The translations under genes were made by a program, and so were the position numbers. From Bacteroidota bacterium (GTDB taxonomy: Bacteria > Bacteroidota > Bacteroidia > Chitinophagales > Chitinophagaceae): 10,031 nucleotides of DNA. How positions within the stretch are numbered: position 1 is the first letter of the stretch; each line of letters starts with the position of its first letter. The stretch lies in NCBI GenBank assembly GCA_029778965.1, contig JAKPBL010000291.1, positions 1 to 10,031 on the forward strand, given 5' to 3'. Below, piece by piece: positions 1-7,413 of the stretch. Under the pieces are notes generated by a model. The model was not told where the DNA came from and did no database searches. It saw only the letters and a list, made by a program, of their open reading frames with translations.

Positions 1-1
1 T

Positions 2-2509
2 ATCTCGGTATTGAAAGATGCATCGGCAGCGGCGATCTACGGTGCGAAAGCATCCAACGGCGTGCTGCTGGTGACCACCAAGAACGGGCGGCCGGGAAGG
101 ATCACTGTCAGCTATACGATGATGGCGCAAACAAAAAAGCCGATCAGCCTTCCGCAAACGGTTCCGTATCACATCAGTGCGGAGATACAGAACCTGGCCA
201 ATATCAACAACGGCGGTTCCCCTTCCTATACCGACGAGCAGATCGCGTGGTTCAAAGACCCGAATATCACATTTGTGCCCGATGACGCCAGGAACGTATT
301 CTATTATAAGGAGCTCGACTACATCGGTATGACCATTAAAGACCGTGTAGGCGTCGTGAACCACAACGTCAACCTGTCGGGCGGCAACGAGAACACCCGC
401 TATTTCATTAGTTTCGGTTACAACGATAATAAGGGCATGTTTGCCGTAGGGCCCGACGGCGCCAAACGGTACAATGCCCGCGTAAACCTGACCACCAAGC
501 TCAATAAGATACTGAGCCTCGACAGCCGTATATTTTACACCCAAAATAAAATAGCGGCCGCTTCAGCCGGCCTTGAAGGTGACTATGGCCTGTTGTACAA
601 TATCTATAACCTGCGCCCGATCCAGCCGATCTTCGTTCCGGGCGATGAAAGCAAATATCTTTCAGGTGTAAGCACCTATGCCACCCTGAAAGACGGCGGT
701 TACAACAATACCAACGACAACCTGTTCGACGCCGTATTTACGCTGAAAGCGACCGATATCGTGAAAGGCCTGACGTTAAGCGCAACGTATAGTCCGCATT
801 ACCAGCAAACCAACCAGGACATCTTCGCCAAAACGGTTCCGATGTATTCGTTTGTAAAAGCATCGGGAACCTTTGCACAGAATGCCTGGGTGAACAGTTC
901 CAATTCGGTCAATAAAGCCAGAACCACGCAAACGTCGTACACCACCAACCTGCTGGCGGAATATGGAAAATCGTTGGGCGAGCATCATTTCCGGGCCCTG
1001 GGCGGATTCCAGTTCCAGAGCTATGATTACAGCAGGCTGACAGGAATACAAACCAACCTGATCAATAATAACCTGGCAACGGTTAACTACACCACCAATG
1101 CCACTTTGCCGGTAACGGCCCTGTCGGATAACCTGCAGGCCAATACCTGGGTATCTTATTTCGGCCGCATCAACTACGACTACGCCAATAAATATTTCCT
1201 GGAAGGTACCGTACGCCAGGATGCGAGTTCGCGCCTGGCGCCCGGTCACAGAAGCCAGGCCTTTCCGGCGGTATCGGCGGCCTGGCGTATTTCGCAGGAG
1301 AGCTGGTTTGCCGACAGCCGCCTGATCAATGAATTGAAGCTGCGCGCCTCCTGGGGTAAGCTCGGCAACGCACAGCTCGGCCAGTTGTATGAAAACAACT
1401 ATCTCTCTGTGCCGGTGCTGATCAATGGTGTCTATCCGTTCAACAATGCCGCCACCACTTATATCTACCAGCGTGATCTTCCTTCGGAAGCCCTGGGATG
1501 GGAAACAGTGGCCACCACCGAACTGGGCCTTGATTTCAGCCTGCTGAAAAACCGGCTGAGCGGCTCCTTCAGCGTGTACAAGCGAGTAAACGACAATATG
1601 CTCATCCCTGTTAACCTGCCCGGTGTACTGGGTGTAACGCCAAGCACGGCAAATGCTGCGGCCATGGAAACGAAGGGATGGGACCTGGAACTGGCGTGGA
1701 AAGAAAGAGTGGGTAACCTGCAATATTTTGTGGCGTTCAACCTGAGCGACAACCAGAACAAGATCACCAAATACCTCGGTAACGTGGTTTACACGGAAGG
1801 GCTGAACGCAGCGCTGCCCGGTATGCCGATCAACTCTATTTACGGATACCGTTCACTGGGGTATTTCCAGTCGGCGGAAGAAGTGGAAAAAAGCGCCAAA
1901 CAGTTTGGCACTACCAACCAGGCAGCAGGCGATATCAAATACGCCGACCTTAACGGTGATGGCGTGATCAACGGCGGCATCGGCACTCCCGCCAACCATG
2001 GCGACATGGCGTACCTGGGCAATACCTCTCCACGTTACAATTTCGGACTGAACCTCGGTGCACAGTGGAAAGGCTTCGATCTCTCCGTATTCCTGCAGGG
2101 CGTGGGCAAGCGCTACTATATGATGTATCCTTACCAGGTCATTCCCTACATGCAATCCTGGCGCTATCCGCTCGATAACTACCCGGGCAATTACTGGACC
2201 GAAGACAACCGCAACGCCCATTTCCCGCGGCCTATCGCCGGGGGCGGCACCAACACCCACATCAACAGCGCATTTGTACAGAATGGTGCGTACGTGCGGC
2301 TGAAAAACATACAGGTGGGTTATACCATTCCGCAAAACCTCACCCAGTCGGTTAAAATACAGCGTGTAAGGGTATTCGTTAGTGGCCAGGACGTTTGGAC
2401 AAGCACGAAGGCCTGGTATAAATATTTCGACCCCGAAAGCCCCAACAACGTTTCTTATTCCTATCCATTCTTTGCCACATGGGCATTTGGCCTGAATGTA
2501 ACCTTTTAA
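2..2509 (+). CDS. SusC-like TonB-dependent outer-membrane receptor, 5' partial
   Basis: This is the C-terminal part of a SusC/RagA-family receptor, which forms a TonB-driven beta-barrel that imports oligosaccharides under a SusD lid. The reading frame is open from the first bases. The TTG at 11 lies inside the plug-domain sequence ISVLKDASAAAIYGAKASNG, a SusC hallmark that continues into VLLVTTKNGRPG, so it is not the real start. About 835 residues remain of a usual 1,000 or so; the signal peptide, the carboxypeptidase-like N-terminal domain and part of the plug are missing. Towards the C-terminus there is a DLNGDGVING loop (around nt 1946-1975), a typical GDMAYLGNTSPRYNFGLNLG strand (from about nt 2002), and a terminal FGLNVTF. 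Ending on phenylalanine is expected of a barrel inserted by the BAM complex. The gene lies 42 bases before its SusD partner. The family is certain; the transported glycan is not known. Confidence 0.96.
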   Translation: MSVLKDASAAAIYGAKASNGVLLVTTKNGRPGRITVSYTMMAQTKKPISLPQTVPYHISAEIQNLANINNGGSPSYTDEQIAWFKDPNITFVPDDARNVFYYKELDYIGMTIKDRVGVVNHNVNLSGGNENTRYFISFGYNDNKGMFAVGPDGAKRYNARVNLTTKLNKILSLDSRIFYTQNKIAAASAGLEGDYGLLYNIYNLRPIQPIFVPGDESKYLSGVSTYATLKDGGYNNTNDNLFDAVFTLKATDIVKGLTLSATYSPHYQQTNQDIFAKTVPMYSFVKASGTFAQNAWVNSSNSVNKARTTQTSYTTNLLAEYGKSLGEHHFRALGGFQFQSYDYSRLTGIQTNLINNNLATVNYTTNATLPVTALSDNLQANTWVSYFGRINYDYANKYFLEGTVRQDASSRLAPGHRSQAFPAVSAAWRISQESWFADSRLINELKLRASWGKLGNAQLGQLYENNYLSVPVLINGVYPFNNAATTYIYQRDLPSEALGWETVATTELGLDFSLLKNRLSGSFSVYKRVNDNMLIPVNLPGVLGVTPSTANAAAMETKGWDLELAWKERVGNLQYFVAFNLSDNQNKITKYLGNVVYTEGLNAALPGMPINSIYGYRSLGYFQSAEEVEKSAKQFGTTNQAAGDIKYADLNGDGVINGGIGTPANHGDMAYLGNTSPRYNFGLNLGAQWKGFDLSVFLQGVGKRYYMMYPYQVIPYMQSWRYPLDNYPGNYWTEDNRNAHFPRPIAGGGTNTHINSAFVQNGAYVRLKNIQVGYTIPQNLTQSVKIQRVRVFVSGQDVWTSTKAWYKYFDPESPNNVSYSYPFFATWAFGLNVTF

Positions 2510-2551
2510 GCAGCAGCGGAAGAGATTGAATAACCAGTAAAAAGTCACTAC

Positions 2552-4288
2552 ATGAACTTTTATAAAATAAATAGAAAAAAATGGCTGCTTCCGGCAATCG
2601 CGGTGTTGGCATTGGCGGCCGGCTGCACAAAAAAGCTGGACCAACAACCAGGCTCACAGTTGTCAGACAGTAATTTCTGGAAGACCACTTCCGACCTGGC
2701 ACAGGCATCCAATTACCTATATACTTTCCTGAATGGCCTCTCGACCGACGATCCTTCGGGTTTCCCGACGCCGCAGCAGGATAACTATTCCGACAAAACA
2801 TTTGGCGACAGGTCAGTCGGCTTTGGCGACGGATCGAGCGTGGCGCCTGCTACCTGGCCGGAGTGGACGAATTATTATAAAGCCATTCGCGCCGCCAACA
2901 ACATCATCGAAAAATCCGCGCAGGTAACCGGCACCCCCGCCGATATCAGCAGGTATGTGGGTGAAGCCCGCTTTTTCCGCGCCATGTCTTATTTCGAACT
3001 GGTGAAGCGTTTTGGCGATGTGCCTTTTGTCAACAGAACCCTGACCCAGAGCGATGAGCTGTTGTACGGAAACCGCACCGCCCGCCAGACCGTAGTAGAC
3101 AGTATATACGCCGATCTTGATTTTGCGGCTGCCAATTGTCCGCAACCCGACGGGCTGGCCGCGGCTCAATACGGCCGTATTACCCGCGCCGCCGCGCTGT
3201 CTTACAAATCAAGAGTGGCCTTGTTTGAAGGCACCTGGGATAAGTTCAGGGGTATTGCAAATGCCGCTGCCAACCTGGCTATTGCCAAAGCCGCCGCCTA
3301 CACTGTCATCACCGAAGGAAAGCATAGCCTGTACACCGCGCAGGGCGCCGACAGCTACTTTTACGAGTTCCAGTACGATGGCGGCGCTGCCGGCAACCCC
3401 ATACAGGCCGTGGTCGGTGCACAGAAAAATTATACCTACGCCAGCAACAAAGAAAACATACTGGTGCGCCTCTATGGCCAGAACCAGAATAACAATATCG
3501 CCTCTCACAGTTTTGGCCGCACGTATCTCGACCAGGCCCGTATCGCGCCGACAAGAACCATGATCGACCTGTACCTGTACAAGGACGGCTTACCCATGGG
3601 TAAATCGGATTTCGATTCAACAGCCACGCAGACCAGCACGCAAACTGAATTGCGGAACCGCGACCCGCGGCTGCAGATGTCGTTGTACAACAGCACCATG
3701 ATCACTCCTTCTATCGGCGGCCTGATCCCATACGTGCCGGGCTCTACCTATCGGTTTCGTAAATACTGGATCGTGAGCGACTGGACGGCGAACGTGAGTT
3801 TCATCAATTTCAATATTCTCCGCTACGCGGAAGTGTTGCTGAACTATGCGGAAGCCAGCTATGAGATCGACGGCGCCATCAGCGATGCCGACCTCGACCT
3901 GACCGTTAACGCGCTCAGGAACCGCGCCACCGGCAACGATGTTTCGAAGTTGCCGCTGCTCACCAATGCGTTTGTTACCGCCAACGGGCTCGATATGCGT
4001 ACCGAACTTCGCCGGGAAAGAAGCGTGGAACTGGCATTCGAAGGCCATGCCTATTGGGACCTGCTGCGTTGGAAAACGGCTGAAACGGTGCTGCCCAAAG
4101 CAGCCCTGGGACGTAAATACTTCGCTGCGGAGAACCCCGGCGGCGTAACGCCCAACCTGCTCGACGGATACGTATTGCTCGAAGCAGCCGGCTTCAGGAC
4201 CTTTAACGCCGGCAGGGATTATCTTTGGGCCCTGCCTACCCGCGAACTGGCACTGAACCCGGACCTTGAACAAAACCCCAATTGGTAA
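2552..4288 (+). CDS. SusD/RagB-family glycan-binding outer-membrane lipoprotein
   Basis: This cell-surface lipoprotein caps the SusC barrel and binds glycan for import. It has 578 residues, within the normal SusD size range. The N-terminus is a lipoprotein signal: basic residues (K5, R8-K10), a hydrophobic core, then LAAGC with the lipidated cysteine at residue 25, followed by TKKLDQQP. Family motifs are the helix ILRYAEVLLNYAEA (residues 422-435), RRERSVELAFEGHAYWDLLRW (starting at R487, ending W507), and the C-terminal LNPDLEQNPNW. The ATG at 2552 is chosen because it gives the complete signal peptide. The preceding 42 bases hold no clear Shine-Dalgarno site, only an A-rich stretch, as is usual in this phylum. 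The gene is complete and follows its SusC partner directly. The family call is secure; ligand specificity cannot be inferred. Confidence 0.96.
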   Translation: MNFYKINRKKWLLPAIAVLALAAGCTKKLDQQPGSQLSDSNFWKTTSDLAQASNYLYTFLNGLSTDDPSGFPTPQQDNYSDKTFGDRSVGFGDGSSVAPATWPEWTNYYKAIRAANNIIEKSAQVTGTPADISRYVGEARFFRAMSYFELVKRFGDVPFVNRTLTQSDELLYGNRTARQTVVDSIYADLDFAAANCPQPDGLAAAQYGRITRAAALSYKSRVALFEGTWDKFRGIANAAANLAIAKAAAYTVITEGKHSLYTAQGADSYFYEFQYDGGAAGNPIQAVVGAQKNYTYASNKENILVRLYGQNQNNNIASHSFGRTYLDQARIAPTRTMIDLYLYKDGLPMGKSDFDSTATQTSTQTELRNRDPRLQMSLYNSTMITPSIGGLIPYVPGSTYRFRKYWIVSDWTANVSFINFNILRYAEVLLNYAEASYEIDGAISDADLDLTVNALRNRATGNDVSKLPLLTNAFVTANGLDMRTELRRERSVELAFEGHAYWDLLRWKTAETVLPKAALGRKYFAAENPGGVTPNLLDGYVLLEAAGFRTFNAGRDYLWALPTRELALNPDLEQNPNW

Positions 4289-4302
4289 TTTTATACAACG
4301 GC

Positions 4303-6255
4303 ATGCATCAACGCAAACGGTCATACATCCTCTCTGTAGTTTGGATATGGATCGGATTGCTGATGGTGCATGCCGGCAAAGGGCAGCCGGCAGCAAGGAA
4401 TTACCTGTCGGCTGCCCTTTCTTCTTCGGGGTATTCGGTAGAGCAACCCGCCCTGTCTGACTGGAAAAAAGCAAAGAAGCAACAGTACCTGCACAGCATA
4501 CAGCAGTTGCCGGACAGCCTCCGGTCGGCCTTGCTGCAGGAAGCAGACGAGGCCCTTTTATTCAACTGGCCGGCACTGCCGGCTACCAGCTTTCTTGAAT
4601 TCAAAGAGAGCGGCGCGCGCACCGGTTTCGAACGCAAACAAGACGAACGAAGAAAACATCTCTGTAACCTGGTGGTCGGGCAATTAATTGCCGGCGGTAA
4701 CAAATACCTGCCTTCGCTGGTGAATGGCCTTTGGGCCACGCTGGAAGAGTCCACCTGGGAAATACCTGCCATCGTGGTATTGCAGAAAGCAGGCGCGGGA
4801 TTACCTGATCCGGCTGAAGAGGTGATCGGCCTGGTGAATGCGGAAACCGCCGTACAGATGAGTGCGATCCTTTTCCTGCTGCGGGAAGAACTCGATTCGG
4901 TATCGCCCATGCTTGCCAAACGGATCAATACAGCACTGAATGAAAGAATATTCAAGCCATACCTTTCGCGCAACGACTTCTGGTGGATGGGTTTTACGGG
5001 GCAGCCGGTAAACAACTGGAATGTGTGGATCAACCAGAATATTTTCCAGGCGGCATTATTGTCTGACCTCTCCGCCGATTCAATCAACCGGGTGATGGAA
5101 AAGGTTTTCCGGAGCACGGATTTTTTTGTCAACCAGTACCCGGACGATGGCGGTTGCGACGAAGGGCCTGCTTACTGGAGCCTTGCCGGTGGAAAACTGA
5201 TCAGGTTGCTGACCCTGGCGGGCGAAGTATCAGGCGGCCGTTTGCGCTGGCCGGGCAATGAACTGCTGCATCGTATGGGCCGTTATATACTGGAAGTGCA
5301 TATCGACGGAAGCTATTTCGTGAATTTTGCCGATGCTACATCCCGTTCGTTCCCCAACCCTGAAGCCGTGTACCGGTATGGCGTGGCATTCGATGACGCC
5401 GGTCTGCGACTGTTCGCCGCCAACCTTCTCCGGCAGTCGCCCCGGTTCTCTGCCGAGAAAAGCATTACCGATTTTATTGAAATAGCAACGGTATATAAGG
5501 AGCTGCAGTCGATTTCGGGCGATGCCCCGGCTTCGCCGTATCATTTTTTTACCGATATGGGTGTTTATACCATGCGCAGCGCCGATAACCGTTTGTACAC
5601 GGCAGTCAAGGCCGGCAACAATGGCGAAAGCCATAACCACAACGACGTAGGTAATTTCATCGTGTACAGCAGTGGCAGGCCCGTGATCGTGGATGCGGGT
5701 GTGGGCGTATATACTGCCCAGACCTTTAGTGATCGCCGGTATGAATTGTGGAATATGCAGTCGCAATGGCATAATTGCCCAACGATCAACGGCGTAATGC
5801 AGCGCGACGGAAAAAATTTCAAGGCTGAAGCCGTTTCGGCGGCGGCTGCCGGAAAAACCGTTACCGTTAGCATGGATATTGCCGGCGCTTATCCCTCTGC
5901 CGCTGCAGTGGCGAGGTGGCAGCGAACCTTTCGTTTCGACCGTGCGAAAGCAAAGCTGGTGCTGACCGACCGGTTTCGGCTGGCTACCCGTAAAGATGCC
6001 ACCAGCCTGCATTTCATGAGCTGTGCAAAGCCCGTGGAGACCGGCGAAGGCTGGATGGTGTTTACCGGCGCCGACGGCAAGCTGGTGCTGCGAATGCACT
6101 ATGATGCCAAAAAAATGTCGGTGAAAGTAGAGGAGAAGCTTATGGACGACGACAGGCTGAAGGCCTCCTGGGGTGATCGGTTGTACCGGCTCACGCTGAC
6201 CGTAACAGACGCTTCGCTGCAGCAATACAACCAGGTGGAATTCTACTTACCTTAA
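4303..6255 (+). CDS. Secreted heparinase II/III-type protein, probable polysaccharide lyase
   Basis: Members of this superfamily cleave uronic-acid polysaccharides by beta-elimination and leave a 4,5-unsaturated uronyl end. They have an N-terminal alpha/alpha toroid and a C-terminal beta-sandwich. The ATG at 4303 gives 650 residues and a good signal peptide (basic MHQRKR, then a hydrophobic run to about residue 25). A TTG at 4282 in the same frame overlaps the susD stop and adds seven residues before the basic region, so it is less likely. Toroid motifs are NNWNVWINQN (residues 237-246) and DDGGCDEGPAYW (281-292). The sandwich domain shows HNHND (H444, H446), then a VIVDAG strand, Y480-ELW and the WHN motif with H490, near a CPTINGVMQ segment. 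These Asn, Tyr and His positions match where the superfamily keeps catalytic and metal-binding residues, so the enzyme looks intact. I cannot assign a CAZy PL family or substrate. It lies 14 bases after susD and 15 before the DUF4861 gene. Confidence 0.85.
   Translation: MHQRKRSYILSVVWIWIGLLMVHAGKGQPAARNYLSAALSSSGYSVEQPALSDWKKAKKQQYLHSIQQLPDSLRSALLQEADEALLFNWPALPATSFLEFKESGARTGFERKQDERRKHLCNLVVGQLIAGGNKYLPSLVNGLWATLEESTWEIPAIVVLQKAGAGLPDPAEEVIGLVNAETAVQMSAILFLLREELDSVSPMLAKRINTALNERIFKPYLSRNDFWWMGFTGQPVNNWNVWINQNIFQAALLSDLSADSINRVMEKVFRSTDFFVNQYPDDGGCDEGPAYWSLAGGKLIRLLTLAGEVSGGRLRWPGNELLHRMGRYILEVHIDGSYFVNFADATSRSFPNPEAVYRYGVAFDDAGLRLFAANLLRQSPRFSAEKSITDFIEIATVYKELQSISGDAPASPYHFFTDMGVYTMRSADNRLYTAVKAGNNGESHNHNDVGNFIVYSSGRPVIVDAGVGVYTAQTFSDRRYELWNMQSQWHNCPTINGVMQRDGKNFKAEAVSAAAAGKTVTVSMDIAGAYPSAAAVARWQRTFRFDRAKAKLVLTDRFRLATRKDATSLHFMSCAKPVETGEGWMVFTGADGKLVLRMHYDAKKMSVKVEEKLMDDDRLKASWGDRLYRLTLTVTDASLQQYNQVEFYLP
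4378..4420 (+). promoter_or_regulatory. Strong inverted repeat / mRNA hairpin early in the lyase gene
   Basis: Left arm AAAGGGCAGCCG (4378-4389) and right arm CGGCTGCCCTTT (4409-4420) are perfect 12-base reverse complements. In RNA the stem extends inward through a G-U pair (4390/4408) and three Watson-Crick pairs (4391-4393 with 4405-4407), giving 16 pairs around an 11-base loop. The bases after the stem are pyrimidine-rich (CTTCTTC), following the TTT that ends the right arm. The stem begins 90 bases after the susD stop and lies within codons 26-40 of the lyase gene. A G+C-rich stem with flanking A and T runs resembles a weak, bidirectional intrinsic terminator or an mRNA-stability element. 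It could lower enzyme expression relative to susC/susD. The repeat is seen directly; its function is inference. Confidence 0.5.
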
Positions 6256-6270
6256 CGAAAATTTCAGGGT

Positions 6271-7404
6271 ATGCGCATATTTCGTTTAATCATAACCGTT
6301 ATATTTTTCCCCGCCTGCCTGCAGGCGCAGGTAAAGATAGAATTGACAAATTCCCTGCCGGTTCCCCGGCATGAAGAAGTGATAGAAATACCCTGGGCCG
6401 ATGTGCTGCAGGCCTGGCCGCGTATCGATACTTCCGCTTTTGTGGTTACAGAAACGGGCGCCGGCCGGCAGGTCCCGCTCCAGTTACTGAAGGGGAATAA
6501 CGGCCAGGTGCAAACGCTGTTGCTGCAGGTATCGGTACCGGCCTCGGCAAAGAAATCATTGCTTTTGACACCGGGTAAAAGAACGCCCGTTACCCCTAAA
6601 ACCTATTGCCGGTATGTGCCCGAGCGTAAAGACGACTTTGCGTGGGAAAACGATAAGATCGCTTTCCGGGCCTATGGAACTGCGTTGGAAGCATCGCCGG
6701 CAGAGAACGCCTACGGGCTCGACGTATGGGTGAAAAGAACGCCGAAACTGGTGATCGACCAGCGGTATAAGCTGGGCGATTACCACAAAGACCATGGTGA
6801 TGGCGTTGATTACTATCACGTCGGTTATACCCTGGGCGCGGGCCAGTTGATGCCTTTTGTCAATGATTCCATCTGGTACTCGGCCAATTACCGCCGGTGG
6901 AAGATCCTGGCCAACGGCCCGCTCAGGTCGGTTTTCCAACTGGAATACGATCCGTGGACGGTGGACGGTAAATCCGTATCGGCGGTTCGCACTGTTACCA
7001 TCGACGCAGGCGCGCAGATGCACCGCGTGGATGTGCAATTCAGCGCGGCGTCGGTCAGCAGCCTGCCGGTGGTAGCTGGTATCATCGAGCGCGATGAGCC
7101 CGGGGTGGTGTTGTTCGATGAGCAGCAGCATATCATGGCGTACTGGGAACCGGCCGACCCGGCATTCGGTGTTACCGGCGTGGCCGTTTACCTTCCTTCG
7201 GGCACAAAAAAGATGATGACCCGCGGTCAGCAATTGCTGGCGCTGGCAGAAGCGCCCGTGGCACAACCCTTTACCTATTACCGTGGCGCCGCCTGGAACA
7301 AGGCAGGTGAAATTGTATCGGCTACGCAATGGTTCCAGTACCTGCGTGCCTACCGGGAGAAAACAGAACATCCCATGCGTATAAAATTGACCCGCACAAA
7401 ATAA
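6271..7404 (+). CDS. Secreted DUF4861-family protein, probable glycan-active enzyme
   Basis: The 377-residue protein starts with a Sec signal peptide (MRIFRLIITVIFF, probable cleavage after LQA near residue 19), so it works outside the cytoplasm. The rest matches the DUF4861 family as I recall it: YVPERKDDFAWEND (residues 115-128), then a YGLDVW segment and the His/Asp-rich DYHKDHGDGVDYYHVG block (170-185), followed by a TLGAGQLMPF stretch. The dense D, H and Y content of that block suggests a metal site or active site, but this is inference. DUF4861 genes recur in Bacteroidota PULs beside lyases and GH105 enzymes, and I know of no activity I can cite with confidence. The length fits a complete family member. 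The ATG at 6271 lies 15 bases after the lyase stop; an AGGG at 6266-6269 is too close to it to act as a normal ribosome-binding site. Confidence 0.82.
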   Translation: MRIFRLIITVIFFPACLQAQVKIELTNSLPVPRHEEVIEIPWADVLQAWPRIDTSAFVVTETGAGRQVPLQLLKGNNGQVQTLLLQVSVPASAKKSLLLTPGKRTPVTPKTYCRYVPERKDDFAWENDKIAFRAYGTALEASPAENAYGLDVWVKRTPKLVIDQRYKLGDYHKDHGDGVDYYHVGYTLGAGQLMPFVNDSIWYSANYRRWKILANGPLRSVFQLEYDPWTVDGKSVSAVRTVTIDAGAQMHRVDVQFSAASVSSLPVVAGIIERDEPGVVLFDEQQHIMAYWEPADPAFGVTGVAVYLPSGTKKMMTRGQQLLALAEAPVAQPFTYYRGAAWNKAGEIVSATQWFQYLRAYREKTEHPMRIKLTRTK

Positions 7405-7413
7405 ACCAGGCAG

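Noticed and set aside
776..1723. A 315-codon minus-strand open frame inside the susC-like gene
   Set aside because: It lies wholly antisense to a strongly supported TonB-dependent receptor and has no recognisable motif. It is explained by codon bias.
4266..4293. A TAATTTTA sequence (4286-4293) resembling the Bacteroidota -7 promoter element, with TTG upstream at 4266
   Set aside because: The final G of TAnnTTTG is missing, the spacing to the TTG is shorter than consensus, and a transcript would start almost at the lyase ATG. It is not convincing as an internal promoter.
4282..4302. TTG at 4282 as the start of the lyase gene
   Set aside because: It would overlap the end of susD and put seven extra residues before a typical basic signal-peptide N-terminus. 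ATG 4303 gives a normal signal peptide.
5230..6225. A 331-codon minus-strand open frame inside the lyase gene
   Set aside because: It lies antisense to conserved heparinase-like motifs and encodes no recognisable domain.
6313..6330. Palindrome around CCTGCAGG in the signal peptide of the DUF4861 gene
   Set aside because: It is only about 10 bases, has no loop or T run, and is readily explained by codons for Ala, Cys, Leu and Gln.
6271..6330. Cysteine 15 of the DUF4861 protein as a lipoprotein site
   Set aside because: The preceding residues FPA do not fit a lipobox, and a better type I cleavage site (LQA) follows four residues later.
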